A program made the position numbers and the translations under genes. The notes under the pieces are model-generated. The model saw only the letters and a program-made list of their open reading frames with translations. It ran no database searches and had not been told where the DNA came from. A stretch of 28,029 nucleotides of DNA, taken from positions 1 to 28,029 of the forward strand of contig CALISI010000083.1 in the NCBI GenBank assembly GCA_938041695.1. Direction: 5' to 3'. The stretch's first letter is position 1. Every line of letters begins with the position of its first letter. The DNA comes from an uncultured Actinomyces sp. (lineage in GTDB: Bacteria > Actinomycetota > Actinomycetes > Actinomycetales > Actinomycetaceae). Below, one piece after another: positions 1 to 8,322 of this stretch.

Positions 1-75
1 CTTGATGTTGCCTGTGCGCTCAACAATCTTGCGAGAGACGATGGCCGCGCCGGCGTTGTTAATGAATGTGGTCAT
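1..75 (-). CDS. Start of a DUF2185/Imm33-like immunity protein (partial)
   Basis: The minus strand reads 25 codons from an ATG at 75 to the window edge, beginning MTTFINNAGAAIVSRKIVER. The pattern 'AGA-x-VS-x-KI-x-E...G-x-IK' resembles the N-terminus of DUF2185/Imm33-type immunity proteins, which open with a short strand and a 'VS+KI' segment. The ATG overlaps the TGA of the upstream ankyrin-type gene (ATGA at 72-75), so the two are translationally coupled. Operon position after a WXG100-like protein and an ankyrin protein fits an immunity role. Only 25 residues are visible, so the family call is tentative; the reading frame and the overlap are seen directly. Confidence 0.55.
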   Translation of the reverse strand, partial: MTTFINNAGAAIVSRKIVERTGNIK

Positions 76-626
76 GCGTGTTCCTTTGTGTGTTTCTTGC
101 TTCCGGCCGCGAGGTAGCGTGCAATGCGATCAGCCAAGGCCTGGCGATGGGGCCAACGGCGAGCGACGTCGTACATGGTGTCGTGTGAGCCCGTTAGCTC
201 GATGTCGAAACCGGGGTCGGGAGACGCGAAGACGAGGTCGTACAGGGGGGTGAGCTCTTCGTCGGAGTACTCCTGCGTGGAGATCAGGTGGACGAGGGGG
301 ATACACCCGTTCTTGTCCGGTTGACCGAGCGCTACGCCTTGATCCAGGAGGCGGCGGCATAGCGCGACGTCCCGGTCGACGTCGCGCGCGCGTTGCGCGA
401 AGAGAATATGGAACGGGTTCGTTCCGTCCGTGGTGCCGGCATCGAGAACGCAATCGCGGTCTAGCAGGAAGTCGCACAACGGGTAACGCTGCGCGGGATC
501 GGTGTTGCTGAGTGCCTCGATGAAGAGGCTCTTGCCCCACCGCACGCGCTTTTCGTCCCCGTCGGCAAACAGCTCCTTGAATTGATCGAAGGTTCCCCTG
601 TGCGCGACCGCAAAGATAGACGTCAT
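72..626 (-). CDS. Ankyrin-repeat-like protein, probable immunity protein
   Basis: A 184-residue cytoplasmic protein with no signal peptide or membrane segment. Ankyrin-like helix pairs are visible: 'DGTNPFHILFAQ...CRRLLDQGVALG' followed by 'DKNGCIPLVHLIS', each with the TPLH-like turn and the LL-x-x-G end of ankyrin units, and a degenerate earlier unit near 'RYPLCDFLLDRDCVLDAG'. Stand-alone ankyrin proteins of this size are common immunity proteins beside polymorphic or type VII secreted toxins. I chose ATG 626, which shares a base with the upstream stop (TGATG) and gives coupling; an in-frame GTG at 638 would add four residues. It overlaps the next gene by ATGA. No cognate toxin is in view. 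Ankyrin fold fairly sure, immunity role inferred from context. Confidence 0.7.
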   Translation of the reverse strand: MTSIFAVAHRGTFDQFKELFADGDEKRVRWGKSLFIEALSNTDPAQRYPLCDFLLDRDCVLDAGTTDGTNPFHILFAQRARDVDRDVALCRRLLDQGVALGQPDKNGCIPLVHLISTQEYSDEELTPLYDLVFASPDPGFDIELTGSHDTMYDVARRWPHRQALADRIARYLAAGSKKHTKEHA

Positions 627-985
627 CAGCGATTCCACCCGCTATTCATCGATATGAGCCCTGTTTCTCGATGAAAACTCGACCCGGAAGCCGCCTGAAC
701 CAACGACTGCATAATCTCTTCTTCGCACGCGCCAAACGACCGCTCAACGCCCACCAAGGCCTCGGCCAAACGACTTAAATCATCAAACAACACACTCAGG
801 GAATCGCCCCATTTAGTCAGCGCATTGCCCAACGGCTCCATATATGGGCCGTTGATCCCCTCCGACGCGGACGTCACATCCTCGCCGATAGTCGACACCA
901 CCTGAGAAAAAGGCTCAGCGTTAGCTTCGATACCCTGGGCAGCCTCAACCAGCTTCCCAGGAGTAAAACCTACATCTGCGCTCAT
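626..985 (-). CDS. Small WXG100-like helical protein
   Basis: A 119-residue all-helical protein without a signal peptide. It has two predicted amphipathic helices (about residues 9-45 and 60-105) separated by a short turn, with 'KWGDSLSVLF' at the start of the second helix and an E-rich end 'SFGACEEEI' that could serve as an aromatic-xxx-E export signal. Length and helix-turn-helix layout match WXG100/ESX-type substrates or chaperone partners of type VII secretion, although the canonical W-x-G is only approximated (WG). It heads a three-gene operon with an ankyrin protein and a DUF2185-like protein. ATG 985 is preferred over GTG 991 because a promoter places +1 on that ATG. No ESX core genes lie in this window. 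Confidence 0.6.
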   Translation of the reverse strand: MSADVGFTPGKLVEAAQGIEANAEPFSQVVSTIGEDVTSASEGINGPYMEPLGNALTKWGDSLSVLFDDLSRLAEALVGVERSFGACEEEIMQSLVQAASGSSFHRETGLISMNSGWNR

Positions 986-991
986 GGCCAC

Positions 992-1020
992 AATCTACAA
1001 ATCCACTGACCGCGTGTCAA
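992..1020 (-). promoter_or_regulatory. Promoter of the WXG100-like operon, leaderless
   Basis: On the minus strand a perfect -35 TTGACA (1020-1015), a 17-bp spacer and a -10 TAGATT (997-992) are followed by six bases and then the ATG at 985. This geometry puts +1 on the A of the start codon, so the mRNA would have no leader. No Shine-Dalgarno precedes the ATG. Confidence 0.75.
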
Positions 1021-1184
1021 GCAAACCAATGTATCGCGGGTAGAGAGTGTTGTTTGTTAGTCGATAGTCGGGTTTATGTGTTGCAGGTGCAGTTGTTGCG
1101 GCGCTTGTGTGATGGCATGGTGCAGTCGCCTTAACGCAATCTCCGATGCTGTAGGTTCCTGCTCGTCCGGGCCTCGTGCGCCTC

Positions 1185-1213
1185 CTGAACGCCGCGGCCG
1201 CGCCTGGCACAAT
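1185..1213 (+). promoter_or_regulatory. Likely leaderless promoter of the Abhydrolase_9 gene
   Basis: CTGAAC (1185-1190), 17 bp, CACAAT (1208-1213), then seven bases to ATG 1221. Both hexamers are imperfect, but the -10 to start distance equals that of other leaderless genes in the window, and the stretch CCTGGCA...ATGGGGAC resembles the serS promoter. Confidence 0.45.
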
Positions 1214-1220
1214 GGGGACC

Positions 1221-2942
1221 ATGGGTGTGTCGTTTCTGGGAGTGATCGCTGCCCTCGCCATGTATGCGGTGAGCGTGGCGCCGTCGCTGATGGCGCGCTC
1301 GTGGGCGTGGCACGCGGTCGCCTCGGGCGTCCTCGTCTCCTGCGGGTACGTCGGCGGCGTCATTGTCCAGAACGTGGGTGCCCGCATCATCGCCATGACG
1401 GGCCTGACCATCCGCGCATCCGAGCCCGTCGAGATCGGCTTCCGCGCCTGCGCGGCAGTTCTTTTTGCGATGTGGTGGCTCTACGCCGTCATCCAGTCGT
1501 ATCGCCGGGCCCGCGTCGCCGCCAGACTTGTCAACATGCCGGGCGAGACCTTCGGTGAGTACCTCCTAGGAACCGCAGGGACCGTCGTCGTTGCATGGTG
1601 CCTCATCGCGATCGTGGGCGCCCTGAACCGCGTGGGGCGCATGCTCATCGCGGCGCTCGGTGACTATATGCCGCCCCCGATCGCCGTCGTCGTCGGCGTC
1701 GCGATCCTGACAGTCATCGTCTTCTTCCTGACCTCGAACGTGATCCTGCGCGGCGGCATCGGCTTCTTCCGTCATCACGCCGAGCAGATGAACACGCGCA
1801 CCGCGCGCGGCATCTACAAGCCCTTCGTCCCCGAGCGCTCGGCGTCCCCGGCCTCGCCCGTCACGTGGGAGTCGGTCGGCGGTCAGGGGCGCGTTTTCCT
1901 CGGCCGAGGTCCCTCGCGGCTCGACATCGCCCAGGTCAGTGGCGGCGAGGCCATGGAACCCATCCGCGTCTATTCCGGCATGCCCACGGGCGGGGCGGGT
2001 ATTGAGGTCGCCGCGGCGACCGTCGTCGCCGAGCTGCGGCGCACGGGCGCATTCGATCGCGCGGTCATCCTGATCGCCGCTTCGACCGGCTCCGGCTGGG
2101 TCGACGAATGGCAGGTCCAACCCCTCGAGTTCCTCACGCGCGGCAACTGCGCGACCGCCTCGCTGCAATACTCCTACGTGCCGTCGGCGCTGAACTGGCT
2201 GACCGGCCTCGAGCCCGCGCAGGAGGCGTCGGCCGCCCTCTTCCGCGCGGTGCGCGCCGAGCTCGACACGATGGACGAGGCCGACCGCCCCGCGCTCTTC
2301 GTGTGCGGCGAGTCCCTGGGAGCCTTCGCCTCGCAGTCGGTGTTCTCTTCGGTCGACCAGGCCCTGGCCCAGGTGGACGGTGCCCTGTGGGTGGGCACCC
2401 CGGCGTTCACGCCGATGCATGCCGAGCTGACGGCTGAGCGCCACAAGGGCAGCCCCGAAGTGGCGCCCGTCGTCTACAACGGGCGGCGCGTGCGCTTCGT
2501 GAACGAACCCTCCGACCTGCGCACCGACCTGTACGGGCGCGAGCTGGGTCCGTGGGAATTCCCGCGCCTCGTCTATGCTCAGCACCCCTCCGACCCGGTC
2601 GTGTGGTGGAACCGTCAGCTCTTGTGGAATCAGCCGGATTGGCTGCGCGAGCGGGCGGGGCGCGACGTTTCCCGCTTCGTCGAGTTCACGCGCTTCGTCA
2701 CCTTCATTCAGTTGCTCGCCGACCTGCCCGTCGCGGGCACCGCCCCCGGTGGTCACGGCCATACCTATAACGAGGAACTGATCCCTCTGTGGAGGGCGAT
2801 CCTCGGCTTTGATCGGCTCTTCGACGAGGCGCCGTCCCACCCGCGCTTGGCGACTCTCGACGGGTCCTGGGTGGACGAGGCGATGGTCCGTCGTATCGGC
2901 ATCGTCGTGCGGGCGAACCTGGAGCTTTCTGACCGCCAGTAG
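1221..2942 (+). CDS. Membrane-anchored alpha/beta-hydrolase (Abhydrolase_9 family)
   Basis: A 573-residue protein. The N-terminal ~200 residues contain four hydrophobic segments (near residues 3-25, 35-60, 70-90, 115-180), matching the Abhydrolase_9_N membrane part, followed by an alpha/beta-hydrolase domain. The nucleophile elbow is visible as FVCGESLGAF with Ser365, and a C-terminal 'GGHGHTYN' supplies the likely His (512 or 514). Proteins of this family occur in actinobacteria as membrane-bound putative esterases or lipases; the substrate is unknown. I chose ATG 1221: the first ATG 1212 overlaps the -10 and an ATG at 1176 lies upstream of the promoter. It is monocistronic, with 380 bp of non-coding DNA behind it. 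Confidence 0.85.
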   Translation: MGVSFLGVIAALAMYAVSVAPSLMARSWAWHAVASGVLVSCGYVGGVIVQNVGARIIAMTGLTIRASEPVEIGFRACAAVLFAMWWLYAVIQSYRRARVAARLVNMPGETFGEYLLGTAGTVVVAWCLIAIVGALNRVGRMLIAALGDYMPPPIAVVVGVAILTVIVFFLTSNVILRGGIGFFRHHAEQMNTRTARGIYKPFVPERSASPASPVTWESVGGQGRVFLGRGPSRLDIAQVSGGEAMEPIRVYSGMPTGGAGIEVAAATVVAELRRTGAFDRAVILIAASTGSGWVDEWQVQPLEFLTRGNCATASLQYSYVPSALNWLTGLEPAQEASAALFRAVRAELDTMDEADRPALFVCGESLGAFASQSVFSSVDQALAQVDGALWVGTPAFTPMHAELTAERHKGSPEVAPVVYNGRRVRFVNEPSDLRTDLYGRELGPWEFPRLVYAQHPSDPVVWWNRQLLWNQPDWLRERAGRDVSRFVEFTRFVTFIQLLADLPVAGTAPGGHGHTYNEELIPLWRAILGFDRLFDEAPSHPRLATLDGSWVDEAMVRRIGIVVRANLELSDRQ

Positions 2943-3125
2943 GGTCTGACCGCGGCTTGGTGCCCGGCGCGGCCGTTTGTCAGGATTGACGTGTGACAAC
3001 GTGCTACTTCGTTGCGCTCTCTCGGTATTTGCCGTGGCAAGTAACCGCTCTCTATGCCCGTAATTTCAGGAATGTCAGCGTTTGGGTCGTGGGAAAATGT
3101 GCTATGTCAAACGAACATATGTACA

Positions 3126-3160
3126 CTGGTCAGTGAACGTGTTGAAACCATGCTGACCAG
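3126..3160. repeat. Inverted repeat in the 2943-3322 gap
   Basis: CTGGTCAG (3126-3133) and CTGACCAG (3153-3160) are exact inverted repeats with 19 bases between. This is the only clear structure in the roughly 380-bp gap between the Abhydrolase_9 gene and the next gene; the rest shows no supported gene or promoter. It could be an operator or a hairpin in an untranslated leader. Confidence 0.45.
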
Positions 3161-3322
3161 AGCGTTGAGGACGCCCTCATGTCCCCTCATAATGCCTTGT
3201 AGCTACTGAATGGTACGTCAGTAAGCCGTTGCTAGGTAGCTGGTTGCGCAGTATCGTGCGGATTGTGAGCCAATGAACCTAACCGGTCGGTATTGCTCGC
3301 ATGAATCAACATGGGAGTGAGC

Positions 3323-3818
3323 ATGTCATACACATTTCACAGGGCGTTGATCGCAGCCCTGGCGACCGGCGCAATGGCAGCGTCTGGCGTCGCCTTCGGC
3401 GCTCCTGCCCTGGCAGCAACCCCCGCACACGACGCGATCTTCTACCATCGTGTCGTCGACTTCCCCGGCAATGTCACCGACGATGGCCTTCACCACTACC
3501 TCTTCACCATCAAGTTCTCCGACATTCAGGCGGCCTGCTCCCGATCCGCAGCCCCAGCCTGCCCCCTCCGGTGCCTGGATGCTGGACTCGATCGGCTGGT
3601 GGTACCGCAACGCGGATGGCACCTACCCGGCCAACACCTCGGCGGTAATTGACGGCCGCACCTACCGCTTCGATGGACGCGGCTACATGCGCACCGGTTG
3701 GGTCAACCTGGGCGGCGCCTGGTACTACCTGTCCCCCTCGGGAGCCATGGTGACCGGCACGCAGGCCATCAACGGCCGCAGCTACACCTTCAACGCCTCG
3801 GGCGTGTGGATCCCGTGA
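3323..3818 (+). pseudogene. Frameshifted secreted protein with choline-binding-like repeats
   Basis: An SD (GGGAG, 3313-3317) precedes ATG 3323, which opens a signal peptide (MSYTFHRALIAALATGAMAA..., likely cut after ...APALA) and about 40 more residues. Near 3530-3540 the coding potential moves to the next frame (+1), which runs through a PxPxP linker (PDPQPQPAPSG) into three GW-type cell-wall/choline-binding-like repeats (GWWYRNADG, GWVNLGGAWYYLSPSG, TGTQAINGRSYTF...) and stops at 3816-3818. In the original frame translation stops near 3652. The repeats closely resemble the end of the subtilase at 4042. Either one base was inserted or a middle domain was deleted out of frame, since only ~40 residues separate signal and linker. 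A sequencing error cannot be excluded; no slippery site suggests programmed shifting. Confidence 0.7.
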
Positions 3819-3851
3819 TCGACGCGAGAAGGCGCCAATAGGCACAGAGAC

Positions 3852-3887
3852 CGGGCCCGGGAACGCAGCAATGCGCTCCCGGGCCCG
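3852..3887 (+). terminator. Terminator hairpin after the frameshifted repeat protein
   Basis: An 11-bp stem (CGGGCCCGGGA with TCCCGGGCCCG) encloses a second stem, CGCA-GCAA-TGCG. No long T run follows. Arm sequence is nearly the same as that of the hairpin after the subtilase. Confidence 0.7.
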
Positions 3888-3938
3888 TCGCGTTAGACAA
3901 TTCAGCTGCGCTTCACGTATCAATAAGCAACACGGTGA

Positions 3939-3966
3939 TTGTCACCCGTGCTATGTGCGGTATTTT
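3939..3966 (+). promoter_or_regulatory. Promoter of the subtilase gene
   Basis: TTGTCA (3939-3944), 16 bp and TATTTT (3961-3966) form a good sigma-A-type promoter. It would start transcription near 3973, giving a leader of about 70 bases with an SD before ATG 4042. A GGTAC/GTACC inverted repeat lies in that leader. Confidence 0.5.
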
Positions 3967-4041
3967 GTGAGGAGACGGCTGGTACACCGACGTACCGCAT
4001 GCCACCGGCACGCCGTCCCCCAACACATTTGGAGAAGGCTT

Positions 4042-7000
4042 ATGTCAACGAAGAAACCGGCTGCCCTCCTCGCCTTCGTCGGCGCGTGCGCGCTCGCGGT
4101 CACCGGGCCGGCCACCCTGGCCTCGCCCCTGTCCGCGGGCCCGTCCGGCGCCCGCGATGACGCAGCGGCGTCCCTGCCTGCGGGCGATATCGACACTGCA
4201 CTCACCTCGAAGAGCGGGCAGTCCGCGCCCGCCTCGAGTGCCGGCGATGAGGATACGGCGCGCGTCGTCGGCGTCATCGTCCAGCTCGAGGATGGCGCAT
4301 CCCGCGAGGGCGCGATCAGCGAGATCAACCGGGCTGTGGCTGCTCAGTTCCCCGGCGCCTCGGCCCAGGTGGAGCGCGAGTATGACAACGTCCTGACGGG
4401 TTTTGCTCTCAAGGCTCCCGCCGGTGCGCTCGACGCGATCCGTCGCGCCCCGGGCGTGCGCGCAGCGTTCCTCGAGCGTGAGGGACACGTGAACGACGGC
4501 GCGACCCTCGATGCCGAGGGAGGCCTCGAGGCCTCGCAAAACGGCGGGCAGGACCCCGCCAACCTGAGCGCCCAGCTGATGATGCGCACCGACCAGGTCG
4601 CGCAAAAGGGCGAAGGCAAGGTCATCGCCGTCATCGACACGGGTGTCGACACGACCCACCAGGCGTTCACGGGCGCGCTCGCAGGAACGCCCGCGCTCAA
4701 CCCGCAGAAGGTCGCCGCGCTCTCGTCCCAGCTGGGCGAGGGCAAGACCGGCGTCTACATCTCGCAGAAGTTCCCCTTCGCCTACGACTATGCGGACGGT
4801 GACAACGATGCGTCGCCGCGCGAGGGCGGTTCCGGCTTCCATGGCACCCACGTCGCCGGCATCGCGGCGGGCAACGCCGACAAGATCATCGGTACCGCTC
4901 CGGATGCTCAGGTGATCGTCGCGAAGGTGACGCGCAGCGAGGACGACGCGCTGCTGGATTCGGCGCTGCTCGCCTCCCTCGATGACATGCTCATCCTGCA
5001 CCCTGACGTCATCAACCTGTCGCTCGGCTGGACGGCCGGCATGGATAACGAGGCCGACACGGTCTACGCGACTGTGTACAAGAAGCTCCAGGACGCGGGT
5101 ATTACCGTCAACGCGGCCGCGGGCAACGCCTTCTCCACCGGGTACGGCAACAACTCCGGCAAGGGCCTGCCCTACGCCTCGGACCCCGACTCCTCGGTCA
5201 TTGATGAACCCGCCACCTACTCCTCCGTGGTCGCCGTCGCCTCCGTCGAGAACGCGCTCATCCGTAACGCCTTCACCGTCAACGGGAAGGACATCGGCTA
5301 CCAGCGCTCGCGCGGCATGAACGGCGAGAAGGTCGCCTACTTCTCCGATCTGCCCGCCGGCACCTACGAGTACGTGGACGCCGGGTTCGCCTCCGAGGAG
5401 GACGTCGCCGCCCTCAAGGAGAAATACCCGGACGGACTCGCCGGTAAGATCGCCCTGGTCTCGCGCGGCAAGATGACCTACCAGAAGAAGGTCGAGAACC
5501 TCTACGACCTGCATCCGGCCGGCATTCTCGTCTACAACAACGTGTCCGTCGGCTCGCTCATCATCATGAACCTGACGACGCAGGACATGCCCGCCGCGTT
5601 CATCTCCCAGGCTGACGGCCAAGCCATGCTGGACGCCCCCGAACACACGCTCTCCATCGCCGAGGGCCAGGTCCTGCCCCAGTCCTCCATCTACGAGGCC
5701 TCGGAGTTCTCCTCGTGGGGCGTGTCCCCGGATCTGCGCCTCAAGCCGGAGATCGCTGCGCCCGGTGGCAACGTTTTCTCGTCGATACCGAACGGTGCGT
5801 ACGAGCAGACCTCGGGCACCTCGATGGCCACGCCCCAGATGGCTGGCATTAGCGCGATCGTGTTGCAGCGCGTGCAGTCTGATCCGTTGTTTGCGTCGAT
5901 GAGTGCGCGCCAGCAGGCTGATCTGGTGCAGAACCTCATTATGGGCACGGCCCGTCCTCTGACGGATGCGGCGCAGACGACGGGTGCGCTGTACTCCCCG
6001 CGTAAGCAGGGTGCGGGCCTGGTGGACGCGCTGGCGGCGACGACCTCGTCGGTGTACCCGACGGTGGTGGGTGCGCCCGAGCAGTCTCGGCCCAAGGCAG
6101 ACCTGGGGGACGGGACGAAGGGCTGGCACTTTGATGTCACGCTGCATAACCTCTCGGGCGTTCCGGCCACCTATGAGTTGAGCTCTCAGGCGCTGTCGGA
6201 GATCGTCGACGGTGGTTTCTTCACGGAGCATTCTTCGGATTGGCGAGGCCATGGCGTGGAGATCACGTACTCCGGTGCCGCTTCCGCCTCGGCTGAGGGT
6301 GCGACGGTGACGGTTCCGGCGAGCGGTGAGGCGACCGTCGGCATCGACATCGCGCCGGGTAGTGAGTTTGACTCCTACGTCGCGGACAATACGCCCAATG
6401 GGACGTTCCTGGATGGTTTCGTCCGCTTCGCCTCGAAGACTGACGGACAGCCGGATCTGGCCGTGCCCTACCTGGGCTTCTACGGCGACTGGGGCAAGGC
6501 CCCCATCTTCGACGCGCTCGCCTCTGTGGGCGGGGCGCACACTCGGGCCTCGGATATCGTCAACGGCCAGACCGGCGCCGCCCTCGGCTACAACCCGCTC
6601 GTCAAGGTGGCCGACCGCACCGGCGACCCGAATCCGCAGCGCTACGTGATCTCGCGGTCCACAGCCTCGGGCGCCCCCACGATCCTCGAACCGCGCACGG
6701 GCACGCTGCGCAGCGTCCACTCGCTGACCAGCACCTACACGAACGAGGCCGGGGAGACGGTCTTCTCCGTGACCAACCACCAGAACTGGAAGTCCGTCTA
6801 CCTGACGAGCAGCGAGGAGAACACCTGGGTCGAGGCCTACCACGAGTCCACCGCCTTCGACGCGAACGCGGAGAAGTTCGCGCAGATGCCCGACGGCGCC
6901 TACACGCTGCGAATCGCCGCATCCAACGACGGTCCGTCGTCTGCCCGGCAGTCGATCTCCTACAACTTCCGCCTCGACACGAAGGCCCCGGTCATCTCCG

Positions 7001-7851
7001 ATCTGGTGTACTCCGGCAAGGATGAGGGCTTCGTCGTCACCTTCGATGTCACCGACGACTCGCCGCTGGCCGCGATCGACCTGCACGACCCGGCCGACGG
7101 CCTGTGGTTCTACCGCCACGTCTTCACCGAAGATGAGGGCAGTGTTGGAGCCGACGGCCGGTACGTGTACCACGTCGAGATCCCGCTCAGCGTCATCAAG
7201 CAGGCGTGGACCGACCAGGGTGGCACCGGCGACGTCATCGCCAACCCCTACATCCTCGCGTGGGACTACGGCCTCAACCCCTCCGAGATCTTCCCGATCA
7301 ACCTGCCCAGCGCCAACCCGGGCACACCCAGCCCGTGCGTGAACCCCGAGGGCGGTCACTGGGTGAAGGATAGCGTCGGCTGGTGGTACGCCTGCGCCGA
7401 TGGGTCGACCTACCTCAAGGGCGGCTGGTTCACCATCAACGGCCACGACTACCAGTTCGGGCCGTCGGGCTACATGGCGACCGGCTTCCTCAAGCGCACG
7501 AGTGGCGAGTGGGTCTACGCCGACTCCGATGGCGCCCTCGTGAGCGGTTGGGTGAAGGATGGCGGCCAGTGGTACTACCTCGACCCGGTCACGAAGGTCA
7601 TGGCGACCGGATGGGTGGCCGACCGCGGCTCCTGGTACTACCTGACGGGCTCGGGCGCGATGGCCATCGGATGGGTGAATGACGGCGGTACCTGGTACTT
7701 CCTGAACGCCTACGGAAAGATGGTGACCGGCTGGGTCAAGGATCGGGGAACCTGGTACTACCTGGCACCCTCCGGCGCGATGCTGACGGGCACGCAGGTC
7801 ATCAATGGACGCACCTACGTGTTCGATGCGAACGGAGTTTGGGTGCACTGA
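4042..7851 (+). CDS. Secreted S8 subtilase, cell-envelope type, with choline-binding-like repeats
   Basis: A 1269-residue secreted serine protease. In order: signal peptide (about 1-28), low-complexity linker, inhibitor I9 propeptide (about 75-150), S8 catalytic domain with Asp199 (VIDTGVD), His267 (HGTHVAG), oxyanion Asn362 (AAAGN) and Ser594 (SGTSMATP), a PA domain inserted between His and Ser (about 465-540), Fn3-like domains (about 690-1090), and six to seven ~20-residue GW repeats from about 1105 to the end. The layout matches C5a-peptidase/lactocepin-type proteases that cut host or matrix proteins outside the cell; the repeats replace an LPXTG anchor, which is absent, and may bind wall polymer. 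ATG 4042 has GGAG/AAGG at 4031-4038; upstream in-frame ATGs overlap the promoter and the preceding terminator. All catalytic residues are present, so it should be active. Confidence 0.93.
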   Translation: MSTKKPAALLAFVGACALAVTGPATLASPLSAGPSGARDDAAASLPAGDIDTALTSKSGQSAPASSAGDEDTARVVGVIVQLEDGASREGAISEINRAVAAQFPGASAQVEREYDNVLTGFALKAPAGALDAIRRAPGVRAAFLEREGHVNDGATLDAEGGLEASQNGGQDPANLSAQLMMRTDQVAQKGEGKVIAVIDTGVDTTHQAFTGALAGTPALNPQKVAALSSQLGEGKTGVYISQKFPFAYDYADGDNDASPREGGSGFHGTHVAGIAAGNADKIIGTAPDAQVIVAKVTRSEDDALLDSALLASLDDMLILHPDVINLSLGWTAGMDNEADTVYATVYKKLQDAGITVNAAAGNAFSTGYGNNSGKGLPYASDPDSSVIDEPATYSSVVAVASVENALIRNAFTVNGKDIGYQRSRGMNGEKVAYFSDLPAGTYEYVDAGFASEEDVAALKEKYPDGLAGKIALVSRGKMTYQKKVENLYDLHPAGILVYNNVSVGSLIIMNLTTQDMPAAFISQADGQAMLDAPEHTLSIAEGQVLPQSSIYEASEFSSWGVSPDLRLKPEIAAPGGNVFSSIPNGAYEQTSGTSMATPQMAGISAIVLQRVQSDPLFASMSARQQADLVQNLIMGTARPLTDAAQTTGALYSPRKQGAGLVDALAATTSSVYPTVVGAPEQSRPKADLGDGTKGWHFDVTLHNLSGVPATYELSSQALSEIVDGGFFTEHSSDWRGHGVEITYSGAASASAEGATVTVPASGEATVGIDIAPGSEFDSYVADNTPNGTFLDGFVRFASKTDGQPDLAVPYLGFYGDWGKAPIFDALASVGGAHTRASDIVNGQTGAALGYNPLVKVADRTGDPNPQRYVISRSTASGAPTILEPRTGTLRSVHSLTSTYTNEAGETVFSVTNHQNWKSVYLTSSEENTWVEAYHESTAFDANAEKFAQMPDGAYTLRIAASNDGPSSARQSISYNFRLDTKAPVISDLVYSGKDEGFVVTFDVTDDSPLAAIDLHDPADGLWFYRHVFTEDEGSVGADGRYVYHVEIPLSVIKQAWTDQGGTGDVIANPYILAWDYGLNPSEIFPINLPSANPGTPSPCVNPEGGHWVKDSVGWWYACADGSTYLKGGWFTINGHDYQFGPSGYMATGFLKRTSGEWVYADSDGALVSGWVKDGGQWYYLDPVTKVMATGWVADRGSWYYLTGSGAMAIGWVNDGGTWYFLNAYGKMVTGWVKDRGTWYYLAPSGAMLTGTQVINGRTYVFDANGVWVH

Positions 7852-7901
7852 TGTGCGCGCTGATCTGAATCGGTGATTCGCTGATTCTCGATTCACGAGG
7901 C

Positions 7902-7942
7902 CGGGGCCCGGGAACGCTCGCAGTGAGCGCTCCCGGGCCCCG
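7902..7942 (+). terminator. Terminator hairpin after the subtilase
   Basis: A 12-bp stem (CGGGGCCCGGGA with TCCCGGGCCCCG) encloses a second stem, CGCTC/GAGCG. It lies 50 bp past the stop codon and ends directly at the first 105-bp element. Arms match the terminator at 3852. Confidence 0.8.
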
Positions 7943-8046
7943 TCGCATGCAATTCCTTCAGGACATTCTTGCAACAGGGCTTGTATCGGCAGAATTGCAA
8001 CGTTTATGGATGGTGATGAATAGCCGTGCAATCGAATTGCATGCGA
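7943..8046 (-). repeat. 105-bp inverted-end element, copy 1
   Basis: Ends are TCGCATGCAATTCC (7943-7956) and its inverse with one mismatch (8033-8046); length 104 bp. The inside is AT-richer than the surroundings. Read on the minus strand it has GTTGCAATTCTGCCGATAC about 45 bases in, matching GTTGGAATTCCGGGCAATTC at nearly the same offset in copy 3. No coding capacity. Confidence 0.65.
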
Positions 8047-8092
8047 GTTTATGGTGATCGCGCGCTGTCGTCGGGTGCGCAATCCCATGTTG

Positions 8093-8220
8093 CGCACGTG
8101 GGCCCGCTAATCCGCATGTGGGTCCTCTATGTCGCACGTTAACCCGCTATTACGAGTGTGGGCGACCCTGCCCACGCTCAGATTCGAGGGTTAACGTGCG
8201 ATATAGCGGGTTAACGAGCG
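8093..8220. repeat. 20-bp-phase palindromic array B1
   Basis: Direct units start at 8093, 8113, 8133 and 8153 (CGCACGTG, CGCATGTG, CGCACGTT, CGAGTGTG), exactly 20 bp apart. Inverted units end at 8180, 8200 and 8220, again 20 bp apart (CCCACGCTCA, TTAACGTGCG, TTAACGAGCG). Typical unit: CGCACGTTAACCCGCTAATT, with TTAA or TGGG alternatives at the middle. It fills the gap before the lipoprotein gene at 8323 and shares units with array B2 12.8 kb away. Confidence 0.8.
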
Positions 8221-8322
8221 CGCGCAGCTTGATGTTGGGCCGCGAGCACCCCGGCTAGGCGCCTGCGGTATGTTGGAGGCGTCAGCGCGACAGCGCACGC
8301 CCGCAGCAAGGAGCAGATAACC

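Noticed and set aside
3871..4041. Longer subtilase starting upstream of 4042
   Set aside because: The extension begins inside the preceding terminator and spans the promoter; ATG 4042 has an SD and opens a proper signal peptide.
7300..7851. LPXTG sorting signal at the subtilase C-terminus
   Set aside because: The protein ends in GW repeats (NGVWVH) with no LPXTG, hydrophobic segment or basic tail.
4045..8097. A 1350-codon open frame on the minus strand across the subtilase
   Set aside because: It is antisense to a gene with all catalytic motifs, has Arg/Gly/Val/Asp-biased shadow composition and no recognisable domain.
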